Origin: Stakelama saccharophila
GTDB taxonomy: Bacteria > Pseudomonadota > Alphaproteobacteria > Sphingomonadales > Sphingomonadaceae
NCBI RefSeq assembly: GCF_032229225.1
Contig: NZ_CP135076.1
Span: 3,081,001 to 3,145,000 of the forward strand
Reading direction: 5' to 3'
Length of the DNA stretch: 64,000 nucleotides
In this document: positions 47,939-58,139 of the stretch, piece by piece
Numbering within the stretch: position 1 is the first letter of the stretch
Layout of the letters: each line of letters begins with the position of its first letter
Position numbers and translations under genes: made by a program
Notes under the pieces: model-generated
What the model saw: the letters and a program-made list of their open reading frames with translations, nothing else
The model's database searches: none
What the model was told of the DNA's origin: nothing

Positions 47939-48154
47939 ATGACGACGACACAGATCACCAACCGCATCATCAGACTGGGTACCGTGCTCGACCGAACCGG
48001 CCTCAGCCGCTCGACCGTCTACCGCAAAATCCACGAGGGTACGTTTCCCAGACAGCTCAAGATCGGCACCCGCTGCGCGGGCTGGCGCGAGCACGAGGTC
48101 GAGGACTGGCTCAGGAATCCGATGTGCTACAGCGTCGACGAACAGACAGGCTGA
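47939..48154 (+). CDS. AlpA-family excisionase/regulator
   Basis: A 71-aa protein with a winged-helix pattern: ITNRIIRLGTVLDRTGLSRSTVYRKIHEGTFPRQLKI and AGWREHEVEDWL. AlpA/Xis-like proteins are typical of prophage-like and integrative elements, where they control excision or regulatory genes. ATG 47939 is used; another in-frame ATG lies at 47924. Next to ArdC and Fic, it supports a mobile context. Confidence 0.82.
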   Translation: MTTTQITNRIIRLGTVLDRTGLSRSTVYRKIHEGTFPRQLKIGTRCAGWREHEVEDWLRNPMCYSVDEQTG

Positions 48155-48167
48155 GACGACCGCAACT

Positions 48168-49271
48168 TCACGGCCTCACCAGCGAATAGCTGGTGCTGCG
48201 CCCGCCGGCGGCGTCCTTTTGCAGGATTGAGCGCGCGACGAGATCGTTGATATCGCGCAGCGCGGTGTCCGTAGAGCATTTCGCGATCTTTGCCCATTTC
48301 GAGCTGGTGAGCTTGCCCTCGAATCCGTCGAGCAAACGTTCGATGATCTTTTGCTGACGCTCGTTCAGACCCTCGCGGCCATGGGCTTCCCAGAACCGCG
48401 CCTTGGCGAGAACGGCGGCAAGAACGCCATCGGCACCGTCGATCGCCCCTGCCAGGCAACCGATAAACCATTGCACCCAGGGCGTGATGTCGAGGTCGCC
48501 CTTCTGCGTGCGCTCCAGCATGTCGTAATAGGCCTTGCGCTCGGCGCGGATATGCGCGGACATGCTGTAGAAACGCTGCGGGGTCTTCTCTGCGCGCGCC
48601 AGCGTCAGATCGGCGATGGCGCGCGCGATGCGCCCGTTGCCGTCGTCGAACGGGTGGATCGTGACGAACCATAAATGGGCGATAGCCGCCTTGAGGACGG
48701 GATCGATATCGGGACCGTTTTCGAACCAGTCGAGAAAGCGGGCCATCTCGTCGTCGACGCGGTCTGCGGACGGCGCCTGGTAGTGAACACGCTCGCGACC
48801 GACCGGCCCGGACACGACCTGCATCGGCCCTGTCTCATCAGTGCGCCAGGCGCCGACGGCGATCTTGACCATGCCGCTGCGTCCGGTCGGAAACAGCGCC
48901 GCATGCCATGCATGAAGTCGTTCGGCATCGAGCGGCGCGGTATAATTCTGGGTGGCGTCGAGCATCATTTCGACGACACCCTCGACATCGCGGTCCGCGG
49001 GAATCAGCCCGCCGATATCCATGCCGAGACGCCGCGCGATCGACGAGCGGACCTGATCCTTGTCGAGCTGTTCGCCCTCGATCTCGCTTGATTTGATCAC
49101 ATCCTCGGTAAGGGTCCTGAGCACGGCCTCCTCGCGCAGCGGGAAGCCGAGCGCTTCCATTCGACCGATGAGCCTGCCCTGTCGGTGACGCACGTCCGCC
49201 AATGGGCGAACGAGCGCGTCACCCTGCCAGCGAAAGCCCGGCCAATCAGCGATGTCGTATATATAGGCCAT
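48168..49271 (-). CDS. Fic-domain protein with intrinsic inhibitory helix
   Basis: A 367-aa protein. The DUF4172-like N-terminus carries an inhibitory motif (KSSEIEGEQ, S-x3-E-G). The Fic core HPFDDGNGRIAR is intact, so AMP-transfer activity is possible. A C-terminal winged-helix region (SSKWAKIAKCSTDTALRDINDLVA) suggests DNA binding. ATG 49271 is followed by MAYIYDIADWPGF; upstream DNA contains four repeats of TATTCgCCGCa that could be operators for this protein. Confidence 0.85.
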   Translation of the reverse strand: MAYIYDIADWPGFRWQGDALVRPLADVRHRQGRLIGRMEALGFPLREEAVLRTLTEDVIKSSEIEGEQLDKDQVRSSIARRLGMDIGGLIPADRDVEGVVEMMLDATQNYTAPLDAERLHAWHAALFPTGRSGMVKIAVGAWRTDETGPMQVVSGPVGRERVHYQAPSADRVDDEMARFLDWFENGPDIDPVLKAAIAHLWFVTIHPFDDGNGRIARAIADLTLARAEKTPQRFYSMSAHIRAERKAYYDMLERTQKGDLDITPWVQWFIGCLAGAIDGADGVLAAVLAKARFWEAHGREGLNERQQKIIERLLDGFEGKLTSSKWAKIAKCSTDTALRDINDLVARSILQKDAAGGRSTSYSLVRP

Positions 49272-49370
49272 ATTCACCGCATAATTTGCGGCGATTATAG
49301 GCCATATTCGCCGCACGGTCCAGACGTATTCGCCGCAGCCTGTGCGGAGATTGTTTCGCTATTCGCCGCA
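49271..49370 (-). repeat. Four copies of TATTCrCCGCA upstream of fic
   Basis: Eleven-base copies at 49271-49281, 49305-49315, 49327-49337 and 49360-49370. The first has A in place of G and overlaps the fic start codon. Centre-to-centre spacing is 34, 22 and 33 bp. The position suggests operator sites for autoregulation. Confidence 0.65.
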
Positions 49371-49644
49371 CGCGTGGCGGAAACGATAGCATTGGGCCGC
49401 CGGAAAAGACCGTTTGCTCGATCGCTTGCTGCCTTTCGCTCGCCTTAAACCAGACAGATGATGATGAACACCGTCGCTAAATCAGTGCGCTCGCCATGAG
49501 CAAGGACACCCGCTCCAGGCAAATCATTATCATGACGGCTACCTTCCCATTCGTGCGCCGAACCGAGCTCACCGGATCGATTGCGCACCGGCGGGTCCGT
49601 GCTATGGCTTTGATACAGCCTCCCTTTCCTCGGAGTTATCCTGA

Positions 49645-51560
49645 ATGCGCTTGCCATTTGCCGCTTTGCTTCTCACCGCCATTTCCACGCCCGCGCTCGC
49701 GCAAGTCCATTATTACGGTGATCTCGCCATCGCGCCGGCCGGGGACCGGATCGCGACCGTCGAAGCGATGGATAGTGCCGCGAAGGTAGTGATCCGCTCG
49801 GTCGCCGACGGACACATTCTGGGCACGGTCGATCCGTGCGATGATTGCCGGTATTCGGACCTGACGTTCGGCCCGGACGGAACCATCGCCTTTCTCGCGC
49901 GCGGGGACGAGGGCGTGATGTTGGAGACCGCGAAGGGCAATCGGGTGCGCACCGTCGCGACCATCGACGGCATCGCATCGACCCCGCGCTTTTCACCCGA
50001 TGGCAAGCGGATCGCATTGATGGTGACGCTGGGCGCGCAGAAGGAGGCTGGTGCGCGCCAGGCGGGGGTGCGCCAGGTCGGCGAGATCGGCGAACATTTC
50101 GACGAGCGCAGGCTTGCGATTTTCGATGTCGGCGCATCGGTAGCGCCGGACGCCATCAAGCCGCTGTCGCCGGCGAACCGCTATATCTACGAATATGACT
50201 GGGCGCCCGATGGTCGCAGTCTCGTCGTCACCAGCGCGATCGGCAATGGCGACGAAAACTGGTGGGTGGCGACGCTCGATGCGGTGGATGCGACCACCGG
50301 CAAGGTTCGTCAGATCACGAAGCCGACCACCCAGCTCGACATGCCGCGCGTCTCGCCCGACGGGAAGACGGTTGCCTATATCGGTGGTCTGATGAGCGAT
50401 TTCGGCTCGGTGGGCGGCGACATCTATACCGTGCCCTTTTCCGGCGGCACGCCGAAAAACCTGACCCAAGGCTCGGACACGACCAACGTCTCGCTCGACT
50501 GGGGCAGGGGCGGAATGCGTACGACCGCGCTCAAGAGCGATACGCTCCAGATCGGCGCAATCGATGCCACCGGCAAGGCCATGGCGCCTTATTGGGGGCG
50601 TCCCGCGAGCTTTTCGGCGGGCGACGGCAAGGCCGTGTTCAGCCGCGACGGCCGCACGGTGGCGACGGTCGTGCAGGATTTCACGCACGCGCCGGCGATC
50701 TATGCCGGGCCGGTGACCGCACCGAAGCAGATCACCCATGACAATGACGACGTTCGCCCGATTGTCGAGGCGCGCAGCATCAAAATGGACCAATGAGGGA
50801 TATAACCTTCAAGGCTGGCTGATCGCGCCTCTGGGTGCCGATCCGAACGAAAAAGCGCCGATGATAACCAACGTTCACGGCGGTCCGGCAGCGGCGCACA
50901 TGCCGCGCTTCCTGTCCGGCGAGACGATCAGCAAGGTGCTGGACGCGGGCTATTACCTGTTCTTTCCCAATCCGCGCGGCAGCTATGGACAGGGCGAGGC
51001 GTTCGTGCGCGCCAACCGCAGCGATTTCGGCGGCGGCGACCTGCGCGATATCCTTGCAGGAATCGACGCGGTCGAAAAACAGGCACCGATCGATGACGAC
51101 CGGCTCGGGCCTGACGGGCGGCAGCTATGGCGGGTTCATGGCGATGTGGGCGAACACGCAGACCGATCGGTTCAAGGCGATCGTCGCCAGTGCCGGCCTG
51201 TCCAACTGGGTGAGCTATTACGGCACCAACGGCATCAATACCTGGATGCTGCCCTATTTCGGGAAGACGATGTACGACGACCCCGAGGCATATCGCGCGG
51301 TGTCAGCGGTGAATTTCGCCAAGCAGGCACACACGCCCACGTTCATCGTGGTCGGCGAACGCGACATTGAAGTACCGCCGACGCAATCGATCGAATGGTG
51401 GAATGCGCTGAAAGACATGAACGTGCCGACAACGCTGGTGATCTATGCCGGTGAGGGCCATGGCATCCGCGATCCTGAACATCGCGCCGACTTGGATAAG
51501 CGCACGCTGGCGTGGTTTAACAAGTACCTTGGAGAAAAAGCCGCCGATAGCGGCGAGTAG
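49645..51560 (+). pseudogene. S9 family (prolyl oligopeptidase-type) exported peptidase, two frame breaks
   Basis: A signal peptide (FAALLLTAISTPALAQ) and N-terminal propeller (FSPDGKRIALMV, VSPDGKTVAYIGG) are read in the first frame to 50796. An A4 run (50782-50785) breaks it. The hydrolase domain (GYNLQGWLIAPLG, ITNVHGGPAAAHMPRF, FFPNPRGSYGQGE) continues in a second frame. A G3 run (51107-51109) breaks again, and the third frame carries the nucleophile GGSYGGFMAMWANT, then GERDIEVPP and GEGHGI to the stop at 51560. Removing one base at each run gives about 640 aa. It may be real decay or read error. Confidence 0.75.
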
Positions 51561-51598
51561 TTTTCGCCTATTGAGGTTCCCGCTACATGGCATGGTGC

Positions 51599-52759
51599 TT
51601 ACAGCGTAAGGCCAGCAAGCGCCTCGACCGCCGCATGTCGGCAGAGATGGCCGTAATGGCGTTCGATCATTTCCGCGCTCGTGTCGCTGATCTGCGCAAC
51701 GGTCAGCAACGGCAGACCGTCGTTTACGAGATCGGTGATCGTGCTGTGCCGTAACGTGTAGGCGGTCGTGCCAGCGGGCAGTTTGGCTGCAATCACGGCT
51801 TTCGCAATCGGGTCCTTCCAAGTCGAACAGTCCCAAGGCTTGCCATTGGCCCGCGTCATCAATGGCGCGGTCGGTGATTTACCCTTTGCCTGCGCGGCAA
51901 ATAGTTCAGCGGCGGCGGGCGGTATCAGAATGCGGCGCGGCTTCCCGCTCTTGTCCTTTCCGATGCTCAACTCCGACGTTCGTTTGTCAAAATCAGCCAC
52001 GGTCAGCTGGGCAACCGCCCCGGGTCGCAAAGGAAGCAGACAGAGCGCTTTGAAAAATGGCTGCGCTTCACTGCCGATATGATCCAGCAGGGTCCGGCGC
52101 TGCGTGCGGTCGAGATAGAGGGTGCGCTGCCGATCGGCATTTCTGATGGACTTCAGCGCTTCCTGCCAGGCTGCTTCCGTGTTTGGCGTACCGGGCGCCA
52201 GAACCTTGTTTAACGCCGCCCGAAGCATCGACATGTCGCGGTTTATCGTCGAGGGCGCGCGAGGGCGGGTCACCTGGGGACCCTTCTTGCGGCGGGTGAC
52301 CCGCGCCGGCGTTTCCTCCAGCCGCCGGCGCCAGGCTTTCAAATGGTGGCGGCGCAGCTTCGACAATTTCAGCTTGGCTATCGGATCACTGTAGACATAG
52401 CGCTTGAAGCGCCCTTTGGCGTCGTCGTTCTCGTCGGCGTATCTGCGGCAAGCCTGTTCTACCGTCTCCACCTTCTGCTCGGGCTCACCGCCCGCTTCTA
52501 TTATTTTGACGAAGGCCTCGGCTTGCTCTTTGGCAGCGGAGAATCGATCGCGTCCAGGAAGGTCGCCGAAGCCCCCAAGCGCCTTTAACCGGTAGGCACG
52601 CTTATCTTCGTCATAGGCGCGTGCAATCCATGTTCCTATTCCTTCACGAGCAGATGGCCGATAGCCCAGAAAACAACCTGGTCGAATACGCTGCCAATAT
52701 GGCTCACGGCGCGATGGCAGTTCATCGCGCTCTCTCACCCTGCTCAGGTCTAGCCCCAT
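51599..52759 (-). CDS. Tyrosine recombinase (integrase)
   Basis: A 386-aa integrase. Catalytic Arg in LPLRPGAVAQLTV, Lys near GKDKSGKPRRI, YTLRHSTITDL at the HxxR position (first His replaced by Tyr) and the final Tyr in IERHYGHLC. The N-terminal half binds core DNA. ATG 52759 is placed after a GAGGTGG ribosome site. It starts about 110 bp from the truncated end of cas8c, consistent with an element that integrated there. Confidence 0.88.
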   Translation of the reverse strand: MGLDLSRVRERDELPSRREPYWQRIRPGCFLGYRPSAREGIGTWIARAYDEDKRAYRLKALGGFGDLPGRDRFSAAKEQAEAFVKIIEAGGEPEQKVETVEQACRRYADENDDAKGRFKRYVYSDPIAKLKLSKLRRHHLKAWRRRLEETPARVTRRKKGPQVTRPRAPSTINRDMSMLRAALNKVLAPGTPNTEAAWQEALKSIRNADRQRTLYLDRTQRRTLLDHIGSEAQPFFKALCLLPLRPGAVAQLTVADFDKRTSELSIGKDKSGKPRRILIPPAAAELFAAQAKGKSPTAPLMTRANGKPWDCSTWKDPIAKAVIAAKLPAGTTAYTLRHSTITDLVNDGLPLLTVAQISDTSAEMIERHYGHLCRHAAVEALAGLTL

Positions 52760-52867
52760 CGCACCACCTCGAAATCCATTCCGTACGGAAAAAGTACGGA
52801 AAACATACTCAGACTTCACTGCGCCTTGGGAGATACAAAATCAAGGTTTTCCGGGACCTTTTGAATT

Positions 52868-54502
52868 TCAGGATGTGCCAGAAACCCCCATTTCAAAGCG
52901 CTCCTTGCGCAAGGTCGCGAGGTGGTTCTGCGCGCCGCGCAACAGCAACGGAAACACGCTTGCCGGCGTCGCCGATGCCGCTCCGAAATAGCGGTCGCGA
53001 ATGGTCGCGTTGACCCGGCCCAATGCGCCATATTGTGCGGCTTCCAGCACGGCGAACAACCGGCCGAGCCGATAGGCCGGGTTCGTCTCCTCTCTGTCCA
53101 GGCTCATCGGGGCTCCTTCCCTTGCCAGCTTTCGTCTCTTGTCGCGTTCCAGCACCGCGCGGATCGCGGCGGCGTGCCAGCCGCGCGCCGGGTCGTCGCC
53201 CGCGCGCAGCCGCATGATCGCCGCCGACAACAGGCTGCGCGGATAGCGCCCGCCGCCAAGCACCGCGCGCGCGACTTCGCCCGCGAGCAGCGGCGGGATA
53301 TTGTCCCATTTCTGCTGCGCGGCGGTCGTGTTCACCAACAAGCGGTTGATTGAGGGCGGAGTCTTCCACGGCAACGGCTCGACGCGGCAATCGGCTTCGT
53401 GCGCGGCGAGATTGCGGGCGAGGTCGCCGAGGCTTTGTGTAAACCAGAAGCGGATCGCCAAGCGCGCCGCATTGGGTGCAAGGCCGAGCACATGAAGCTG
53501 TGTACTGGGGCGAAGTTCGCCCAGATCCGTGGTGACCGGCCGCCCCGCCGCGAGCGGTTCCAGCGCATCGCGCAGCTTGACGGCTTCGGTCGCGTCCTGG
53601 TCGCCACCGCGATCGGCAGCGCCGAACAGTATCGCGAAATAGTCCTCCGCCGCGGCTGCGTGGCTTTCATCCGTCGCGGACGTGTCCGCCCAGAACACCG
53701 TGGTCGCATCGCCGATCCGGAGCCGGTGCCGACTGCTGCGATCGAGCAAGCGATTGAGCGCAGCGCCGTAGCGGAAGGCTGCTGTCTCACCCGTCGGCGC
53801 ATTATCGCCCTGTTTCCGCCCCCAGGATTCGAAAGCATCGAGATTGAACGAGACCAGCGCCGCACCCGAACTCTGCGCGCCGTCGACGCCCCCGATGGTC
53901 GGATGCAGCCGCGCGATGGGCACGTCCTCGCCTGTAACCAGGCAACGCCCGGTTTCTCCGGCCGTCGTGCGGGCGGCGACAAGCGGCGCGGCGGCCGGAC
54001 GTTGGTGAATGAAGCGAGGTGCGCCGCTATCATCAACGTCGCCGTCAAGCCGGAAGACGATATTGGTGTCGAGCATGTCGTCGGAAAATGGCGGCTCCGA
54101 AAAGCGTTCCGGCACCCAATTCTCTAAGAAAAACCGAAGTGCTGCCAAGCCGGCATCGTCGGTGTCGGCCAAAAGCTCGAAATGCAGATCGCGGAACGCC
54201 TGATGTTCCTCGGCGAGGCGCTTGCCGGCGCCGGCCGTTGCTCCAAGCACATAAGCCGTTTTGTCCCACAGGAAATAGGGTTTGATTCCGCTCGTGCGTC
54301 CGGCCGCGGCAGGCACATCGCGAAGAACCGGGCGGGGCTTCTTGCCCGTGTGATCCCGGACATCGACGACATCAATGACGGTGCCGTTTCGAGCAAGGAT
54401 CACCGCGAAACTAATCTTTTCCCGGCTGAACCCCGGCCGTTCGGCCTCTCCCCGCGCCGCCATCCGATCGTAATAGCTCGACAGCGCCTGGAGGATGGTC
54501 AT
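52868..54502 (-). CDS. cas8c: Type I-C Cas8c (Csd1), C-terminally truncated
   Basis: A 544-aa protein. MTILQALSSYYDRMAARGEA is the family start, with LVTGEDVPIARLHPTIGGVDGAQSSGAALVSFN and NLDAFESWG, then PPSINRLLVNTTAA, as expected. The family C-terminus (QGRFAIGYYHQ-type end) is absent. The frame ends HLATLRKERFEMGVSGTS, the last eight residues not family-like. In I-C Cascade, Cas8c recognises the PAM. Here it starts by overlapping cas5 (ATGA), but cas7 and the adaptation genes are missing, so interference is not expected. Truncation is next to an integrase. Confidence 0.85.
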   Translation of the reverse strand: MTILQALSSYYDRMAARGEAERPGFSREKISFAVILARNGTVIDVVDVRDHTGKKPRPVLRDVPAAAGRTSGIKPYFLWDKTAYVLGATAGAGKRLAEEHQAFRDLHFELLADTDDAGLAALRFFLENWVPERFSEPPFSDDMLDTNIVFRLDGDVDDSGAPRFIHQRPAAAPLVAARTTAGETGRCLVTGEDVPIARLHPTIGGVDGAQSSGAALVSFNLDAFESWGRKQGDNAPTGETAAFRYGAALNRLLDRSSRHRLRIGDATTVFWADTSATDESHAAAAEDYFAILFGAADRGGDQDATEAVKLRDALEPLAAGRPVTTDLGELRPSTQLHVLGLAPNAARLAIRFWFTQSLGDLARNLAAHEADCRVEPLPWKTPPSINRLLVNTTAAQQKWDNIPPLLAGEVARAVLGGGRYPRSLLSAAIMRLRAGDDPARGWHAAAIRAVLERDKRRKLAREGAPMSLDREETNPAYRLGRLFAVLEAAQYGALGRVNATIRDRYFGAASATPASVFPLLLRGAQNHLATLRKERFEMGVSGTS

Positions 54503-55173
54503 GCCGCCAATCCCTCGGCGACCAGCTTTTCCTCCAGCACGCCGTCGTCGAGCTGCGCACGGAAGAAGGTGGCTTCCTGGCCGGGCGCATAGGGCGGTGC
54601 GTAGCTCATCCAGCCGAGATCGCGGTTGCGCTCGGCTTCGGGCAGCGTGCTTTCGGGCAGCGACGCGCCATCCTCGATCAGGCGGAAGTCGCAGGCGAAT
54701 TCGCGGGTGCCGAGACAGGGGCGGTGAAAACACTGCCCGCTGGCGGCGCGGCGATTGAACATGCTGATATGTTTGGCGGGCGTATCCTCCGCCCCGGCCT
54801 TGGCCGTCATGTCGAAGCGCGCCTCGATGACATAGCCGACATCGACAAGCAGCGTCGTCGCGCGCTGTTGCCGCGTGGCAGCCACGTCGATGCCCACCCC
54901 GGCGGTGGTGCCCGCTTTCATCGCGCTTTTGGCCAGCCGTTCCGAGGCCTTGGCGGAGACCTCGTTGCGGCGAAAGGACTGGAAGCGGATGGGCTTGAGC
55001 ACATGAATGCGCGTCACCGTCCACGCAATCGCCGGCTTCCAGTGGATCGCTTCGAGGATACCGCGCGCTGCCGCCGGCGTCATCACGTCATAGGAAACGC
55101 GCTCGACCTTCATCTCGGGCCGCGTAAAGCAGGCGCGCTCTCCCCAGACGTGCAGACGGATGCCAACGGTCAT
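54499..55173 (-). CDS. cas5c: Type I-C CRISPR Cas5c endoribonuclease
   Basis: A 224-aa protein. TVGIRLHVWGERACFTRPEMKVERVSYDV and PAAARGILEAIHWKPAI are the hallmarks of Cas5c/Cas5d, which processes crRNA in I-C in place of Cas6. KHISMFNRRAASGQCFHRP is also typical. ATG 55173 is used. It is encoded between cas3 and cas8c, the normal order. Confidence 0.92.
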   Translation of the reverse strand: MTVGIRLHVWGERACFTRPEMKVERVSYDVMTPAAARGILEAIHWKPAIAWTVTRIHVLKPIRFQSFRRNEVSAKASERLAKSAMKAGTTAGVGIDVAATRQQRATTLLVDVGYVIEARFDMTAKAGAEDTPAKHISMFNRRAASGQCFHRPCLGTREFACDFRLIEDGASLPESTLPEAERNRDLGWMSYAPPYAPGQEATFFRAQLDDGVLEEKLVAEGLAA

Positions 55174-55245
55174 GCGTTTCCCCCTCGAAGATATGCTTTT
55201 ATCGTTCGGCCGAAAGCACAATAGGGGAATCCGCTCGGATACGGA

Positions 55246-57484
55246 TCAGAACACCCCCGCCCGCGCATCCATGCCGAATGGATCGAGCGAGAGCCCGGTC
55301 GCTTCGCTGTAGAGACTGTCGCTGACCAGATGGACGAAGCGGTCGCCATAAGCGGGAAGCACGGCTTGCACCGCGCCGCTTGCCAGCATTGCCGCGCGCG
55401 CTTTGGTCGGAATAGAAACGGTGAACTGCTGCAACCGCCGCAGAACGTCGCCGGGTGGCCGCTCCGCCATTCGGAGTTGGTCGAGCAGACCCGACACCTC
55501 GTCCCGGCCATCGCCGCCGCGCCACGGCACGATCACCGGGTCCATGACATCGTCGATCATGCGAAAGGCGTCGGCGATGCTGCGATAGGGAAAATCGAAG
55601 GGCGGCACGGCGCGCTCCGCAATTGCCGGCAGGATCGGATAGGGCTTCCCGGCGAGCGTCGCGGCATCGAGCGCCTCGTCTCCCTTGGTCCAATAAAGCT
55701 CGCGGAAATAGGTCTCGACCGCGCCGAGGCCAAGCGGGTCGGCCTCATGTCCGCGCATCGCGGCGCGCATCGCGGCTCTCGGTTGCTCGAACACTGCCGG
55801 CGATTTGTGATCCGCCGCCTCGAACACCACGACCTCACCCCGGTTCAGCTTGCCCTCACGATCGCACCGTCCCGCCGCCTGCGCGATGGAATCGAGACCC
55901 GCTTCGGCGCGCCAGACCTCCGGAAAGTCGACATCGACGCCCGCCTCGATCAGGCTCGTGGCGACAAGGCGCACCGGCCGCTTTTCCTTAAGGTCGTCTC
56001 GTATGTCCGCCAGCACCGCGCGGCGATGCGCGGGGCACATCAACGTCGTCAGATGGCGGGCGCCCGGCATCTCAGCGATCTCGGCGAACAGGGCCTGGGC
56101 GTGCTTGCGGCTGTTGACGATGCACAGCATCTGCTCGCGCTCGGCGAAGCGTGCCGCGATCCGGGCGTCGGCGACGCTTCCGGCGTGCCGGACCTCGGTG
56201 CGGCGCAATTCGTCGTAAAGCTCGCGCGGGCGCGGCGCGAGTTCGCGGTCGTCTGCGATCTGTAAACCGTCCCGAAAGCCCTTCGCCTCCGTCACCGCCG
56301 GCTGGGTCGCCGTACACAAGACCACGCTCGCACCGTAATTGCCGGCAAGTTCGTCGATCGCCGCCAAGCAGGGCCGCAGCAGATGAGTGGGAAGCGTCTG
56401 CGCTTCGTCGAGGATGATCGCGCTCTTCGCCAGGTTGTGGAGCTTGCGGCAGCGCGAGGTGCGGGCGGCATACAGACTTTCGAAGAACTGGACCGCGGTG
56501 GTAACCACGATCGGCACGTCCCAGTTTTCCGCCGCGCGGCGGAACTTGTCGGAGGCATCGCGCCCTTCGTCGTCCGCCTGTGCGATGGTTTCGGCCCCCC
56601 ACATGCTCCCATTCAATATTGCCGTGATGTTCGAGCACGTCGGCTTCACCCACCGCCGAACGAAAGACAGCAGCGGTCTGCTCGATGATCGAGGTGTAGG
56701 GAATGACATAGACGATCCGCCGCAGCCGGTGGCGAACGGCATGGTCGAGCGCGAAGGCGAGACTGGCCAGCGTCTTGCCGCCCCCGGTCGGTACGGTCAT
56801 CGTGAATAGCCCGGGCGGCATTCCGGCCTTGGCCCGGGCATGGCCGAGAATTTCGGCGCGAAGCGTGTTCAGGTCGCTCTCGCGGGCGCTGTCCGTCAAC
56901 GCCGCGAGATGCTTGGTCAACCGTTCACGTAAGACCGGGAGCGACGAATAGCCACCGCGCTCCTTCGCGCCGTAAAAGGCCTCGGTCGCCAGAAAATCGG
57001 CATCGACGAGACAGGAGAACAGCATCCTGCCCAGAAAGGCCGCGGAATAGGCGCGCTGACGCCGAAATGGGAAAGGCGGTGGCGCGATATGGGGCAGCGG
57101 CCCGGTCTCGGTTTCCCAGCCCGCATAATCGGGCAGATCGGCCCGTGCCAGCCGCTTCTTCAGATCGCCGCCATCCGCAAGCCCGGCGTGATGGCCCGCG
57201 ACAGCAAAGGCGAGCAGCCGGCCCAGAAAAGAGTCGAACCGCTTGCCAGCCTCGATCGCGCCGGCGGTGCTGTGATCCACTGGCGGTCCACCACGAAGCC
57301 GGTCCTGGAATTCAGGCGAACATTTGCCGATGTCGTGCAGCAATCCGGCTGTTTGCGCCAATGCGGGGATGTTCAGATGCGAGCCTAACTCGAATGCCTT
57401 CGCTCCTACCGCAGCGAGATGCGCCGACAGCGGCTCCCATCGTTCCTCCGGCGAATTGGTGACCGAATGTGCGAAGACTTTCAT
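55246..57484 (-). pseudogene. cas3: Type I-C Cas3 nuclease-helicase, frameshifted
   Basis: From ATG 57484 the first frame carries the HD domain (TAGLLHDIGKCSPEF, AVAGHHAGL) and helicase motif I (TVPTGGGKTLASLAFAL). The second frame carries Walker B (AIILDEAQTLPTHLL), TATQPA, SLIEAGVDVDFPEVW and QAAGRCDREG. A run of six C on the plus strand (56595-56600) shifts the frame within HHGNIEWEHVG/GAETIAQADDE; removing one base gives about 745 aa. The frames otherwise match Cas3 well, so the gene may be intact in the real organism. Confidence 0.82.
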
Positions 57485-57857
57485 GATGGCTTGCAGATAG
57501 CAAATGACAGTGCCGACCAACAGTGAACCCCTGGAGAGCTTGAACGTCTCGGAGCGATGCGGCTGCAGACCGAAGGCGGCACAGATCCGCCGAGGCTGGC
57601 GATGGGGATTGGCACCGCGATCTTGAGGCGACCGCCGGAGGCACGCCCGCATATCGCCGGAGGCGCTGTCGGGTTGCGGCGCACAGCTTTCAGACGCGGG
57701 TTGCGTCGTCCGGCACACTGCGCATCGGTTCGTCGCCGCGCCCTCTCTCCGAACGGGAAGGATTTCGACGCCGACGGCACCTTTTCCCGATCAGTGCATT
57801 GTCTTCGTTGGCCGCCGTGGCTGACCCGGCGGACCAGCGGAAGAGGAACCCGCGACG
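57485..57857. other. Non-coding region upstream of cas3
   Basis: About 370 bp without a supported gene. It should hold the cas promoter on the minus strand and the DUF2934 promoter on the plus strand. No direct repeats typical of a CRISPR array are present. Confidence 0.45.
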
Positions 57858-58100
57858 ATGAAAGACGATACCGAGCAGCATATTCGCGACCGCGCATATC
57901 AGATCTGGCAGGAGGAGGGGCAGCCCGAAGGCCGCGAGCATGAACACTGGGCCAGGGCGAGAACCGAAATCGAAGATGCGCGCCCCGGCGCGGCAAAGTC
58001 CGGGGAACGCAGGCAACGGGCGAGCAGCACCCGCAAAACAGCGACGAAAAGGGCGCCTGCCAAGCGCGCGGGCGGCCGGAAGCGCACGACCAAGGCCTAA
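57858..58100 (+). CDS. DUF2934 family small protein
   Basis: An 80-aa protein. HIRDRAYQIWQEEGQPEGREHEHWARA is the DUF2934 pattern, a short helical unit of unknown function common in alphaproteobacteria and often next to glycogen/trehalose genes. The tail is rich in Lys/Arg/Ala (KRAPAKRAGGRKRTTKA), histone-like. It is followed 39 bp later by glgE and may be co-transcribed. Confidence 0.82.
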   Translation: MKDDTEQHIRDRAYQIWQEEGQPEGREHEHWARARTEIEDARPGAAKSGERRQRASSTRKTATKRAPAKRAGGRKRTTKA

Positions 58101-58139
58101 CGCCACCTGCATACCGACCAAGGTCCGGAGAGCTGTCAC

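Noticed and set aside
51561..52867. tRNA gene as integration site for the integrase
   Set aside because: No tRNA-like cloverleaf was seen near either end of the integrase gene.
57485..57857. CRISPR array next to cas3
   Set aside because: No regularly spaced repeats are seen here or on the integrase side.
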